This document shows positions 33,368 to 42,380 of a DNA stretch of 42,400 bases, piece after piece (positions within the stretch are counted from its first letter, which is position 1; the number at the start of each line of letters is the position of its first letter). The stretch is from Candidatus Binataceae bacterium (GTDB taxonomy: Bacteria; Desulfobacterota; Binatia; Binatales; Binataceae): the NCBI GenBank assembly GCA_030038355.1, contig JASHPB010000149.1, forward strand, positions 1 to 42,400, read 5' to 3'. Position numbers and translations under genes: made by a program. Under the pieces are notes generated by a model. The model ran no database searches and was not told where the DNA came from. It saw only the letters and a list, made by a program, of their open reading frames with translations.

Positions 33368-35262
33368 AGCGACGCCCGCTTGGCGACGAAATCGCGGTCC
33401 GCCGACTGAGGATCGAGTGCGAGACCTCGCGCCTGCTCATTGTAGAGCCTTGCGTACGCGCCGTGCCGGCCGATAAGCTCGCCATGGCCGCCTGTCTCAA
33501 CTATGCGGCCACCGTCCATGACAACGATCATGTCGGCTGTCACAGCACTGCGGAGCCGATGGGCTATCAAGAAGACGGTGCGGCCGCGCATGAGCCGCTC
33601 CATCGCTTCATGAATCAGGTTCTCCGACTCTGAGTCCACTGCCGAAGTCGCCTCGTCGAGGATCACGATCTTTGCGTCCTTGAGGAACGCGCGCGCGATC
33701 GCAAGCCGCTGCCGCTGGCCGCCCGAGAGCTTGAAGCCGCGTTCACCAATAACGGCATCGAGGTCGCCAGGCAGCGCTTCCACGAACTCGCGAAGGTTCG
33801 CCATCCCGAGTGCGCGCCAAAGCATCTCATCGCTCGCGTCGGGCCGCGCATAGAGCAGGTTGTTCCTAATGCTAGCGCTGAAGAGCAGCGCATCCTGCGC
33901 CACGAGCGCGACGTGCGAGCGCAGCGATTTAAGCGTGTAATGGCGCACATCGCGGCCGTCGATCAGCACGCGGCCACGCACGGCTTCGTAGAAACGGGGG
34001 ACCAGATTCGCCATCGTGGTCTTGCCCGCGCCCGACCGGCCTACCAGCGCGACGCGCGCGCCGCCGGGAACGTCAAGATTTAGTTCCTTGAGTACCAGCG
34101 GTGACGATTTCCCGCCTCGGCCGTCGTAGCTGAACGATACGTTGTCGAACTGAACGCGGCCGTTACGAAGCGCAAATGGCCGGCTTAGCGGATGATCCTG
34201 AATTTCTGGTTTCAGGTCGAGGAAGGCGAAGATTCGCTCGATTGCCGCCATCGAAGTTGAAACCACCACCGACAGCTGCGCAAATCGCTCGAGCGGCAGA
34301 TAAAGGAAGCCAAGGTACGAAAAGAAGGCGATCAGCGTGCCGAGCGTCATCGTTCCGCGAACGATCATTAGCGCGCCGACCCAGATCACTACAGTCGGCG
34401 CTGCACGAGTGAGAAGCTGGATCAGCATTTCCTGACGCGCGGCCAAGCGGACTTTATCGACCGTGCGATCAAAGAGCCGCTGCGTCTGAATGCGGAACTG
34501 CTCGACCTCATGCTCCTCGCGACAGAACGATTTGACCGTGCTGGCGCCGGCCACGCGTTCATGAACTTCGCCGGCGATCTCTTCGATGGTTTCTTGCATC
34601 CGATGGCTTACGGATTTGATTCGCGGCGCGAAGAACCGCATGAACGTAACCCACATCGGCGCGATGCAGAGCGCGACAAGGGCAAGCCTCCAATCGAGCG
34701 CGAACAGCGCAACAATCACGAGGAGCAGCGAGATCCCGTCCATCCAGACGTCGATTATTGCTGAGCCCACCAGCTCGTTCGCCTGCTGCACGTCGTTGAG
34801 TACGCGCGAGACGATTGCGCCGACGGGATTGTGATCGAAAAACGAATGCGGCAGTTGCTGGAGATGCGAAAACAGCCGGCATTGCAAACCGAAGATCAGC
34901 CTGTTACCAGCGATCCCAGCCCAATAGTTGCGATAGTAGCTCGCGATCGATTGCAGCGCGTACAACGCTAGCATCACAATACTAAGTGCCGCCAACTTGC
35001 TCGTCGGCGTGGCGGCAAACCCCGCGAATTTCGTAAGCGTGATAGCCCACGCGTCAATCAAGCGCGTGATCTGGTCGAACTTCGCGGGCGAAGAAAGTAG
35101 AACGTCGACGACGTATTTGAATGCGAGCGGGAACGCGAGCGGCAAGGTGAATTTGCCGACGCCCATCAACGCCGCGCCGATCACTAGTTTCAGGTGCGGC
35201 CTGATGCATCCGAGAAATCGAGAAATTACAGAGTGTGAAAACTTTTCCTGATCCGGATTCAT
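33364..35262 (-). CDS. ABC transporter, fused permease-ATPase (MsbA-like)
   Basis: This 632-residue half-transporter has six membrane helices in the first ~340 residues and a nucleotide-binding domain at the C-terminus. The ATPase motifs are Walker A GRSGAGKTT, signature LSGGQRQRLAIARA, Walker B VILDEATSAVD and the switch LIAHRL. It resembles lipid/polysaccharide exporters of the MsbA type and works as a homodimer. ATG 35262 has AGGAA upstream. A sigma-54-type promoter lies about 60 nt further upstream. Its position beside the polymerase suggests export of a lipid-linked or envelope glycan component, but the substrate is not shown. Confidence 0.9.
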   Translation of the reverse strand: MNPDQEKFSHSVISRFLGCIRPHLKLVIGAALMGVGKFTLPLAFPLAFKYVVDVLLSSPAKFDQITRLIDAWAITLTKFAGFAATPTSKLAALSIVMLALYALQSIASYYRNYWAGIAGNRLIFGLQCRLFSHLQQLPHSFFDHNPVGAIVSRVLNDVQQANELVGSAIIDVWMDGISLLLVIVALFALDWRLALVALCIAPMWVTFMRFFAPRIKSVSHRMQETIEEIAGEVHERVAGASTVKSFCREEHEVEQFRIQTQRLFDRTVDKVRLAARQEMLIQLLTRAAPTVVIWVGALMIVRGTMTLGTLIAFFSYLGFLYLPLERFAQLSVVVSTSMAAIERIFAFLDLKPEIQDHPLSRPFALRNGRVQFDNVSFSYDGRGGKSSPLVLKELNLDVPGGARVALVGRSGAGKTTMANLVPRFYEAVRGRVLIDGRDVRHYTLKSLRSHVALVAQDALLFSASIRNNLLYARPDASDEMLWRALGMANLREFVEALPGDLDAVIGERGFKLSGGQRQRLAIARAFLKDAKIVILDEATSAVDSESENLIHEAMERLMRGRTVFLIAHRLRSAVTADMIVVMDGGRIVETGGHGELIGRHGAYARLYNEQARGLALDPQSADRDFVAKRASL

Positions 35263-35319
35263 GATGGATTCCTAGTTGGAAATCGATGCGAATGCGGAAA
35301 ATGTCTTGGTGACAGAGGC

Positions 35320-35335
35320 AGCAACGCGCATGCCC
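35320..35335 (-). promoter_or_regulatory. Sigma-54 (-24/-12) promoter of the ABC exporter
   Basis: On the minus strand the sequence reads GGGCATGCGCGTTGCT. GG is at 35334-35333 and GC at 35322-35321, 10 bp apart; GGCA and TTGCT match the consensus. The first base is G instead of T. A start near 35310 leaves about 48 nt before the ATG at 35262. It is the fourth good match in this locus. Confidence 0.6.
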
Positions 35336-35399
35336 GTCGTATTGCCACACTTATTCGTGCGTCTTTGGTCTACGGTGAAGCGCATCGCACCGCGCACGC

Positions 35400-35430
35400 A
35401 CGATATCGTGTGTGGCTCACACGATATCGT
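35400..35430. promoter_or_regulatory. Perfect 13-bp inverted repeat (operator-like)
   Basis: ACGATATCGTGTG (35400-35412) and its exact complement (35418-35430) flank a 5-bp spacer. Each arm itself contains the palindrome ACGATATCGT. There is no T-run, and it lies between divergent genes 110-138 nt from each start, so an operator is more likely than a terminator. It is about 65 bp upstream of the minus-strand sigma-54-type promoter and could also control the MFS gene. Confidence 0.5.
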
Positions 35431-35539
35431 TAGCTCCTGATTCGCTCGGGCAGCCGGCGGTTTTGGAACGCCCTGACCGCGTGAGCAGCCGCCTGCGCCG
35501 CCCGCACTGGCTTGGATTTCGCTATCTGTTGGCCTTCTG

Positions 35540-36907
35540 ATGTTGGATGCGATGCGAGATGTGATCTCCATCCTGAAGCGCGGCAACTCGGCGTCGTCGA
35601 TTCGGCCCTCAACTGCAGCGACGATTGGGGCGATCGTGATCCTGCTGCTCTACCAGGGCTACACCTTGTCTATCGTCGGTGTCGCGTCTCCCTGGATCGC
35701 AAAGAGCTTCGCCCTCGATGAGGGCAGGCTCGCGCGTCTCTTCGCCTGGATGGCGGTGTCGGCCTTCGGTTCCTTGCTGCTCGCGCGCCTTGCGGATCGA
35801 ATCGGGCGTCGCCTGGTGATCTTGACTAGCCTGGTGCTAGCGCCGGTGTTCTCATTGGGTGCGGCGCTGGCGCCGACTCCGGCGATATTTGCGCTGTTCG
35901 AGATTTTGGTCGCAGCGCTGCTTGGCGGATCGGTCTCGTCGGCGATCGTGTTGCTGGCAGAAGAGCTTCCGGTTAACCGGCGCGCGCGCGGTCAGGCCTT
36001 CGCCGCGTTTGCGAGCGCAATTGGTGGGATGCTCGGCTATCTCCTCGTGCCGTTTCTGCTCGCCTGGGGATATTCGTGGCGATGGCTCCTGGGACCATCG
36101 GCCTTAGGCGTACTGCTCGTCCCACCCGTCGCTGCGATGCTTCCGGCTGAATCGAACTGGTCGCGTGCCGCGTCCAGCGGCTCCGCGCGACGCAGCCACA
36201 TCTACGACATCTTTCATCCACTATATCGGCGGCGCTCGATCGCGCTGCTCTCGTGCGCGGCGCTCGATACGGTCGCCGGTACGGCGGTGAACGGCTGGCT
36301 CTACTTCGAGGCTGTCTCGATTCTGGGGCTTTCAGCGCTAGCCGCGAGCACGCTCGTAGTCAGCGGAACTGCAGTAGGGATGCTCGGCTTTCCAATCGGC
36401 GCATGGACGTCCGAGCGTTTCGGACGCGTTCCGACTGTCGCGCTGATGGGCGGGGCGGCGTGGTTTGGCGCATTCGCTTTCTTTCAAGGACCTCCCCCAT
36501 CGATAAGCTGGCCGATGCTTTGGTTGGCATCCGCGTATTGCTGGTTCAAAGTCGCTTCCGACATTATGACCGTAGGCGCGAACTCGGCGGCGACTGAACT
36601 TTTTCCGGCAGCGCTGCGTACCACGATGGTCGGCTGCCAGCAAATCACGGCGGCGGTGTTCGGGATGCTCGCACAGATTCTGATCGCCGCGCTCATCGCG
36701 CCCCTTGGCGGACTCGCCCGCGTCATTCGCTATCTCGCACTCCTGGGGATACCAAGCGCTCTTGTCTTCTGGTTGTTCATCGATGAAACGCGCGGCCTTA
36801 CGCTCGAGGAGGCTTCGCGCGAAGACCAGTGGAATGAAGTCCGTCACAATCCGGTCGCGCATGATACCAAGTCGCGTGAGCAGGCCGCGGATCGGGTGCG
36901 CCGATGA
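35540..36907 (+). CDS. MFS transporter (sugar-porter-like)
   Basis: This 455-residue protein has twelve predicted membrane helices. The loop 2-3 signature is present (ARLADRIGRRLVIL), with a related copy after helix 8 (GAWTSERFGRVPTVAL) and ETRGLTLEE near the C-terminus. The ETRG motif is typical of the metabolite/sugar porter subfamilies. The substrate cannot be told. It is divergent from the ABC exporter, and its stop overlaps the start of the Kelch gene (ATGA), so the two are co-translated. Confidence 0.87.
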   Translation: MLDAMRDVISILKRGNSASSIRPSTAATIGAIVILLLYQGYTLSIVGVASPWIAKSFALDEGRLARLFAWMAVSAFGSLLLARLADRIGRRLVILTSLVLAPVFSLGAALAPTPAIFALFEILVAALLGGSVSSAIVLLAEELPVNRRARGQAFAAFASAIGGMLGYLLVPFLLAWGYSWRWLLGPSALGVLLVPPVAAMLPAESNWSRAASSGSARRSHIYDIFHPLYRRRSIALLSCAALDTVAGTAVNGWLYFEAVSILGLSALAASTLVVSGTAVGMLGFPIGAWTSERFGRVPTVALMGGAAWFGAFAFFQGPPPSISWPMLWLASAYCWFKVASDIMTVGANSAATELFPAALRTTMVGCQQITAAVFGMLAQILIAALIAPLGGLARVIRYLALLGIPSALVFWLFIDETRGLTLEEASREDQWNEVRHNPVAHDTKSREQAADRVRR

Positions 36908-38406
36908 AGGTTCGTCCGATCATCGTGCTCATGCGCATAATCATTTTGTTGACGCTGGCGGCGGCTCTCTGCTCGTCAGTTGCGCTCGCTCGCCAGCACC
37001 GAACTTCTCATCGCGCGCATCGTCATGCTGCGATGCCGACGCCTTCAGCGACTCCCACCCCGCTCGCCGCAGTAGTCTTGATCGCCGGCGGCTCGGGCTA
37101 TGTGGAGCACACCACGGGCTTGACCCCCAGCGTGCTGAATACCGCGGAGATTTATGATCCGGCCGAGCACCGCTTCTTGCCTATCGCCGCGATGAAGGAA
37201 CCGCGCGACCAGTTCGCGGCTGCAGCGGCAGGCTCCGGAAAGGTCTTGATGGTCGGCGGAATCAACACGCTACTGGTGCCGCTGATAGTCTTCCCCGGAC
37301 CAGCAATGCCTTGGGTTTTGCGCAGTGCGGAAGTCTTCGATCCTGCCGCGGGTCACTTCCTTCCGGCCCCAAGCATGTCAGTCGCGCGCGATGAACCGAC
37401 AGCGACCGCTTTCAGGAACGGCAAGGTACTGATCGTCGGCGGCGATTCGAGTTCCGCCGAGCTTTACGATCCTGCTTCCAACACCTTCTCCGCGACCGGC
37501 GCGATGGCCGCGGCGCGTCACGGTCAGACCGCGACTCTCCTTCGAGACGGCAAGGTGTTGATCGCTGGCGGAGGGTTTCTGAAGGTCGAAGTCTATGATC
37601 CGGTGCTGGGCAAGTTTCATTTTGCGGGCAAGCTAAGTGAGAACCGCTTTTATCATACCGCGACCCTGCTCAGCGACGGCCAGGTACTGATCGCGGGTGG
37701 TAGCCCGTTCGCGCGCAGCAACGCGGTCGATACGAGCGAGGTCTTTGACGAGTCCCAGGGAGTGATCCGTCCCGGACCAAAGATGATAGAGCGCCGTGCC
37801 GGCCAGACGGCGACGCTTCTGCGTGACGGACGCGTGTTGATTGCCGGCGGCAGCACCGACAACTCGACGGAGTTTTATGAACCCGCGTCACACAAGTTCG
37901 TGCCCGGTGCGAAGATGATCGAATCGCGAACAGGACATTGCGCGACCTTGCTAGCAGATGGAACCGTACTGCTCGCCGGAGGATGGAATCCGGACTACAA
38001 GCCGCTCGCGAGCGCCGAGATCTTCAATCCTTCGACAAACAAGTTCATTGCGACGGGGTCGATGATTGAGCCGCGCGCCGGAGAGAGCGCAACACTGATT
38101 CACGTACCTAAGCCGATCAGCTGGATTAGACCGACGCCATCGCCAACCCCAACCCCAACCGAAACCGCGACTCCTACAGCGACTACGACCGTGACGCCAA
38201 CAGCGACAGAAACTCCGACTGCGACCGCAACTTCTACCGAGGCCTCGACTCCTACGACAACGCGGACCGCGTCGCCAACGCCAACCGTCACAGCAACCGA
38301 GACCTCTACTGCGACGCCAACCAATTCGCCGAGCGTGACGGCGACGGCCTCAGCCAGCGCGGTTCATCGGCCGACTACGTCAGCGACACCGACACCCGGC
38401 AGGTGA
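36904..38406 (+). CDS. Secreted Kelch-repeat protein with Thr/Pro-rich tail
   Basis: This 500-residue protein has a signal peptide (IIILLTLAAALCSSVALA). Seven Kelch strands follow, each with a VL-I/M-A/V-GG core (AGGSG, VGGIN, VGGDS, AGGGF, AGGSP, AGGST, AGGWN), between about residues 55 and 400, predicting a seven-bladed beta-propeller. The last ~95 residues are a low-complexity Thr/Pro/Ala/Ser tract. This layout suggests a surface or periplasmic binding protein with an extended, possibly wall-spanning tail. It is coupled to the MFS gene by ATGA. No catalytic residues of galactose oxidase are evident. A broken protein with a similar tail lies at 70-1017. Confidence 0.85.
   Translation: MKVRPIIVLMRIIILLTLAAALCSSVALARQHRTSHRAHRHAAMPTPSATPTPLAAVVLIAGGSGYVEHTTGLTPSVLNTAEIYDPAEHRFLPIAAMKEPRDQFAAAAAGSGKVLMVGGINTLLVPLIVFPGPAMPWVLRSAEVFDPAAGHFLPAPSMSVARDEPTATAFRNGKVLIVGGDSSSAELYDPASNTFSATGAMAAARHGQTATLLRDGKVLIAGGGFLKVEVYDPVLGKFHFAGKLSENRFYHTATLLSDGQVLIAGGSPFARSNAVDTSEVFDESQGVIRPGPKMIERRAGQTATLLRDGRVLIAGGSTDNSTEFYEPASHKFVPGAKMIESRTGHCATLLADGTVLLAGGWNPDYKPLASAEIFNPSTNKFIATGSMIEPRAGESATLIHVPKPISWIRPTPSPTPTPTETATPTATTTVTPTATETPTATATSTEASTPTTTRTASPTPTVTATETSTATPTNSPSVTATASASAVHRPTTSATPTPGR
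38128..38400 (+). repeat. Low-complexity Thr/Pro-coding tract
   Basis: Irregular short repeats of ac(t/g/c)cc(a/t) and gcgac-type codons encode a TPT/TAT/TET-rich tail of the Kelch protein. It is not a CRISPR-like array: there are no constant repeats or unique spacers of fixed length. Such tracts are prone to slippage and may explain the frameshift in the similar tract at 610-760. Confidence 0.75.
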
Positions 38407-38412
38407 CGCGCG

Positions 38413-40623
38413 TCATAGTTCGACGCGCACGCCCGATGATTTTTCTTTGACTTCGATCGCGGCGCCGCTCTGCGATCGCCTCAGTACAAACGAGACGCGG
38501 CCATCGCCGACTTTAAGCCCATCGATACTCATCCAATCCAGCCACGATGGAATCAGGTGCGTGCCGAAAACGACTTTGCGCTCGAAACCATAGACGCGCA
38601 TCCCCAGCATCGCCTGCAGAATCATGAAGATGCTGGCCGCAGACCACGCCTGCGGATAGCACGCGACTGGATATGGCACTGGACCGAGCCCCGCCTCGCG
38701 CCGAAAGCCACAGAAGAGTTCGGGCAGGCTGGCCGAGTTGAACTGAACGCTCGCATCGAAAAGCCCTTCCAGTACCTTCACCACGCCGGCGTGATCGCCA
38801 GCCTCGGCGAGTCCCAGAGCCGCGAACGCGTTGTCGTGCGGCCACACCGAACCATTGTGGTAGCTCATCGGGTTGTAGCGTTTTTCCTTGCGCGAGAGTG
38901 TGCGGACGCCCCATCCGGTATACATGTCATCGGCGAGCAACCGACGGCTCACCATCGCGGCACGCTCGCCACCAATTATCCCGGTCGCAAGGCAGTGCGC
39001 GCCGTTCGACGCCATCACCCGGCACGGACGCCCATCGGCGTCGAGCGCAAGCGCGATGATCCCCTCGCGCTCGAGCCAGAAATCGCGCTCGAACGATCGC
39101 TTCAGGTCCTCAGCTCGTTTCAGCAGCCGCTCCGCAACTTCTTGATGTCCGAGCCGCGTCGCAATCGGCGCGACACTGGTGCACGCGGCGTACACATAGC
39201 CCTGGACTTCTGCCAACGCGATCGGCGGGCGCGCGAGTTCGCCATCTTCATGCGAGATCGCGTCGTCAGAATCCTTCCAGCCCTGGTTGGCGAGGCCGCG
39301 TGGCGTCTCACGGTAATACTTGACGTAACCGTCACGATCGCGATCGCCCCACTTCTCGATCCATTCGATTGCGCGCTCGACGTTGGGCCACAGCTCGTCC
39401 GCGAGCGCCATATCTCCGCTGGATTCTACCGCGCGCCCGTAGAGCCAAACGAACAGCGGCGTCGCATCGACGCTGCCATAATAGCGGCCAAATGGAATCT
39501 CTCCGGTCGCGGCCATCTCGCCGCTGCGGATCTCGTGCACGATTTTGCCCGGCTGCTCGTCGCTTTGCTCATTGATTGACGTACCCTGTAGCCGCGCCAG
39601 CGTGCGCAAGGTCCGCGTTGCAACTTCAGGATGAAATGGCAGGATCGAAAGCGCCGTGATGATACTGTCGCGGCCGAAGAGTGTCGCGAACCACGGCACG
39701 CCAGCCATGATAAACACTCCGCCATCATCTGCGTGCGTGATGATCGAAGTCAGGTCGACCGCGGCATGGTCGATCATCGAGGCGAACTGGCTGTTGCTGG
39801 CCGCGATTCCTGCCCATCCGGCGCGAAACTTCGTCAGTTCAGCATGCCGCGCCTCGAGCGCGGCGCTGAAATTCTCTCCGCCACGGTCCGCGCGGCGGCG
39901 CTGCTGCGAATGCGTGCTGGCGGTAATTCGGCATTCAATCCGGCGGCGCCGGCCAGGCTCGAGCCTCACGACGAAAGTCGCGCAGCGCTCGTCAATCGAG
40001 GCCGGTGGCGTATCGAAGTGTATTTCGGTCGAGCGCGCTACGTGGTCGAGACCCATGTAGCGGAGTAGCACACGCCGGCCATCGACCGTGGAGCTCAGCG
40101 GATGCCCGCGACGCTCGCGATGCAGCCCGCGCACTTCGAAAACGTCGGCGAAGTCAACGCGGTAGAAGAATTCGATCTCGATGTCGACCGGCGTGCGCAC
40201 GTAGTTACCGAGCGTCACGTGATGACAGAGCGACGCATCGTCGAGGACCCATCCGCGATCGACGCGGATGGAGTTGCGCGGCAGCCAGGTTGCGCTCCCA
40301 CGTTCGTCGAGATCTGCGTTGGTCAGAGTCGCGCGAAACTGCGAGCGATCCTCGCTAAGATAGGAATTGAGGAAGTATGGCTCCGCGCCCGCAATCAGCA
40401 TCTCGAAGCGGCTCAAGTGGCGCGTGTCGCGATTGAAGAATCCGAGCGCCTCGACCGGCGAGTCGATGATGTCGCCCGCCGCGTCGAAGACCGCAAAACT
40501 CCGCCCGTTGGCGAGCACGCGGCTGGTGCGCCGCGACGCTAGCGATGATGCGAGCACATAGTAGTCGGAGCCGAGCTTGACTACCGTTTGCGCCGCCTGC
40601 GGAGTCGCCCTTGGACGTGCCAT
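38413..40623 (-). CDS. Glycogen-debranching-type enzyme (amylo-alpha-1,6-glucosidase family)
   Basis: This 736-residue protein has an N-terminal GDE_N_bis beta-domain (LANGRSFAVFDAAGDI, ALGFFNRDTRHLSRFEM). The C-terminal (alpha/alpha)6 glucosidase-like domain has VPWFATLFGRDSIITALS, EIPFGRYYGSVDATPLFVWLYG, YNPMSYHNGSVWPHDNAFAALGL and CYPQAWSA. Enzymes of this type trim alpha-1,6 branches of glycogen or hydrolyse related glucans in the cytoplasm. It converges with the Kelch gene (6-nt gap). It follows, in transcription order, the GT4 gene at 40682, with a 58-nt gap. That pair suggests storage-glucan or trehalose-type metabolism rather than the export locus. Confidence 0.88.
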   Translation of the reverse strand: MARPRATPQAAQTVVKLGSDYYVLASSLASRRTSRVLANGRSFAVFDAAGDIIDSPVEALGFFNRDTRHLSRFEMLIAGAEPYFLNSYLSEDRSQFRATLTNADLDERGSATWLPRNSIRVDRGWVLDDASLCHHVTLGNYVRTPVDIEIEFFYRVDFADVFEVRGLHRERRGHPLSSTVDGRRVLLRYMGLDHVARSTEIHFDTPPASIDERCATFVVRLEPGRRRRIECRITASTHSQQRRRADRGGENFSAALEARHAELTKFRAGWAGIAASNSQFASMIDHAAVDLTSIITHADDGGVFIMAGVPWFATLFGRDSIITALSILPFHPEVATRTLRTLARLQGTSINEQSDEQPGKIVHEIRSGEMAATGEIPFGRYYGSVDATPLFVWLYGRAVESSGDMALADELWPNVERAIEWIEKWGDRDRDGYVKYYRETPRGLANQGWKDSDDAISHEDGELARPPIALAEVQGYVYAACTSVAPIATRLGHQEVAERLLKRAEDLKRSFERDFWLEREGIIALALDADGRPCRVMASNGAHCLATGIIGGERAAMVSRRLLADDMYTGWGVRTLSRKEKRYNPMSYHNGSVWPHDNAFAALGLAEAGDHAGVVKVLEGLFDASVQFNSASLPELFCGFRREAGLGPVPYPVACYPQAWSAASIFMILQAMLGMRVYGFERKVVFGTHLIPSWLDWMSIDGLKVGDGRVSFVLRRSQSGAAIEVKEKSSGVRVEL

Positions 40624-40681
40624 GATGCGCGAACTTCAGCCCTGGAAGAAGCCCCTCCGCGAAACAGTCTACCAGCGGCCG

Positions 40682-41806
40682 CTACCGCGCGGCAGCGGCC
40701 TGCTGCGAATGAAGTTCTTCAGTCTGCATCGCTTTCTGCTCGATCAGGCGCTGATAGACGCGCTCGTACTTCGCGACCATCACCTCTGAAGTGAAACGCT
40801 GCTCGAACTCGCGGCGGCATTGCTCGCGCGAAATCGAATCGACGTTTCCGACCGCAGCCACCAGCTCGTCGACTTCGCGCGCGATGAAGCCGGTGACGCC
40901 TGGACGAATCACCTCCGGCACCGAGCCACACGGGCGCGCGATGACGGGCGTCCCGCAAGCGAGCGCCTCGATCATGGCGAGGCCGAACGGCTCGGGCCAA
41001 TCGATTGAGAACATCAGCGCCAGCGCGCCACCGAGGAACTCGCTCTTTTGCTGATCATTGATCTCGCCAATGTACTCGACCATCGGCGGCTTGATCCGAG
41101 GCTTGACGACCTCGGCAAAGTATTCGCGATCGACGACGTCGACCTTGGCCGCGATTTTGAGTGGCACCGCCGACTTGAGTGCGACGTCGATCGCGATGTC
41201 GAGGCGTTTCTCCGGCGAAATCCGTCCAATGAAAGCGAGATATTCGCCGCGCCGCGGGTTGAAACTCAGCAGATGGCGCGGCATCCCATGATAAACAGTT
41301 GCGACCCAATTGACGTTCGGCAGTGGTCCACGCTGCGCGTCGCTGATCGAGACCATCGCGGCTTCGGGAAACTGATGGTAAACGGGATGAAAATCCGGAA
41401 GATCAAGCCGCCCATGCATGGTCGACACCGATGGCATATTGCTCATCCGCGAAAATGGAAACGACCAGAAGTCGATATGCGAGTGTATGATGTCGAAGCG
41501 CTCGTGCGCCGATTTGAAGATTTGGGCCAGCATCGCGAGCTGCAACGGTATGCCAATTTCAGGCTTACCCAAAAGGCGCAGCGCGCGTTCGCATCCTGGT
41601 GCTAGCGTTGCCCGCGTCTCGGAGTCACCAGAGGCAAACAGCGTAACGTCGTGACCACGCCGCACCAACTCCTCGGTGACGTAACTGACGACGCGCTCGG
41701 TGCCGCCATATAGCTTGGGCGGCACGCTCTCGTAGAGCGGCGCGATCTGCGCGATACGCAGTCGTTTAGTGGGACTTCCGGAACTCTCGTTGGTTGCCAA
41801 TTTCAT
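40682..41806 (-). CDS. Glycosyltransferase family 4
   Basis: This 374-residue GT-B protein starts RIAQIAPLYESVPPKLYGGTERVVSYVTEELVRRGHDVTLF, with the GGxE/TER loop of family 4. It contains the donor-site region EPFGLAMIEALACGTPVIARPCGSVPEVI, with the conserved E-x7-E pattern. It has no membrane helix and is probably soluble. It precedes the debranching enzyme gene in the same direction, so a role in a cytoplasmic glucan or glucoside pathway is plausible. Acceptor and donor cannot be told. A weak sigma-54-like element at 41887-41900 is too poor to call. Confidence 0.87.
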   Translation of the reverse strand: MKLATNESSGSPTKRLRIAQIAPLYESVPPKLYGGTERVVSYVTEELVRRGHDVTLFASGDSETRATLAPGCERALRLLGKPEIGIPLQLAMLAQIFKSAHERFDIIHSHIDFWSFPFSRMSNMPSVSTMHGRLDLPDFHPVYHQFPEAAMVSISDAQRGPLPNVNWVATVYHGMPRHLLSFNPRRGEYLAFIGRISPEKRLDIAIDVALKSAVPLKIAAKVDVVDREYFAEVVKPRIKPPMVEYIGEINDQQKSEFLGGALALMFSIDWPEPFGLAMIEALACGTPVIARPCGSVPEVIRPGVTGFIAREVDELVAAVGNVDSISREQCRREFEQRFTSEVMVAKYERVYQRLIEQKAMQTEELHSQQAAAAR

Positions 41807-42059
41807 CTCTCCTGCTCTTCGCCGATAGGGAGGACAAATAGACGGAGGTCAGCCTCCCGAGCGAAAAGCGCCAAAAGCTCCAAAATGCAAACAGATTTCC
41901 GCCTATGCGAAGCTATATTCGTGCCGTGGCGAAAGTCGATTATTCCGCGCGCGGATACTTGCGGACAGCTGGGCCAATAACCTGCCCTTTTCCATGTAAG
42001 CATGAAGATTTTACCCGGCGACTGAATGGCGAAGCCTTAAAATTCCAATGGTCCGAGTG
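41807..42059. other. Intergenic region between GT4 and CsbD genes
   Basis: No gene with recognisable features is seen on either strand. It holds the divergent control regions of the GT4 gene (minus) and the CsbD-like gene (plus), and a small GGAGG-TCAG-CCTCC hairpin at 41844-41857 of unknown meaning. Confidence 0.4.
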
Positions 42060-42075
42060 TGGTCCCGCTATTGCT
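42060..42075 (+). promoter_or_regulatory. Possible sigma-54-like promoter of the CsbD gene
   Basis: TGGTCCCGCTATTGCT has GG (42061-42062) and GC (42073-42074) 10 bp apart and a full TTGCT -12 element. The -24 element matches at only four of six positions. A start near 42085 would leave a leader of about 45 nt, which contains a 5-bp hairpin at 42095-42110. Confidence 0.38.
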
Positions 42076-42129
42076 CAATTCAACTCCACGATCACTGCCC
42101 CATAAGGCAGGCATAGGCGTTAGACCTGA

Positions 42130-42324
42130 ATGAACACCGATCAGATGAAAGGAAAACTGAAACAGCTTGGTGGCGAGATCAAGAAGAAATGGGGAAAGGT
42201 TAACGATGATGACCTGACCGCCGCGTCAGGCGATCTCGATGTTTTGATGGGCAAAATTCAGGAGCGCTCCGGCGATTGCCACGAGGCAATCGAGAAGTGG
42301 TTCAAGTCGACAGGAATGGACTGA
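42130..42324 (+). CDS. CsbD family stress-response protein
   Basis: This 64-residue, highly charged protein matches the CsbD family along its length: MNTDQMKGKLKQLGGEIKKKWGKV, then DDDLTAASGDLDVLMGKIQERSG. Family members are small general-stress proteins, induced for example by the sigma-B regulon in Bacillus; the biochemical role is not known. It has the usual family length, so it appears complete. A further small gene begins 57 nt after its stop. Confidence 0.88.
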   Translation: MNTDQMKGKLKQLGGEIKKKWGKVNDDDLTAASGDLDVLMGKIQERSGDCHEAIEKWFKSTGMD

Positions 42325-42380
42325 TACCGCGGCGATCCGTCGGGCATTCTGATCAAGCTAACCGTGAAGGGAGACAAAAG

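Noticed and set aside
38128-38400. Short tandem repeats resembling an array
   Set aside because: They are irregular Thr/Pro codons within the Kelch gene frame, without fixed repeats and spacers, so not CRISPR.
38557-39579. A 340-codon open frame on the plus strand
   Set aside because: It is antisense to the debranching-enzyme gene, whose motifs are clear; the frame encodes an arginine-rich sequence without family features.
41887-41900. Sigma-54-like element (GC-N10-CC on the plus strand) upstream of the GT4 gene
   Set aside because: The -12 part is good but the -24 part matches poorly (GGAAAT), and the gene does not clearly belong to the polysaccharide unit.
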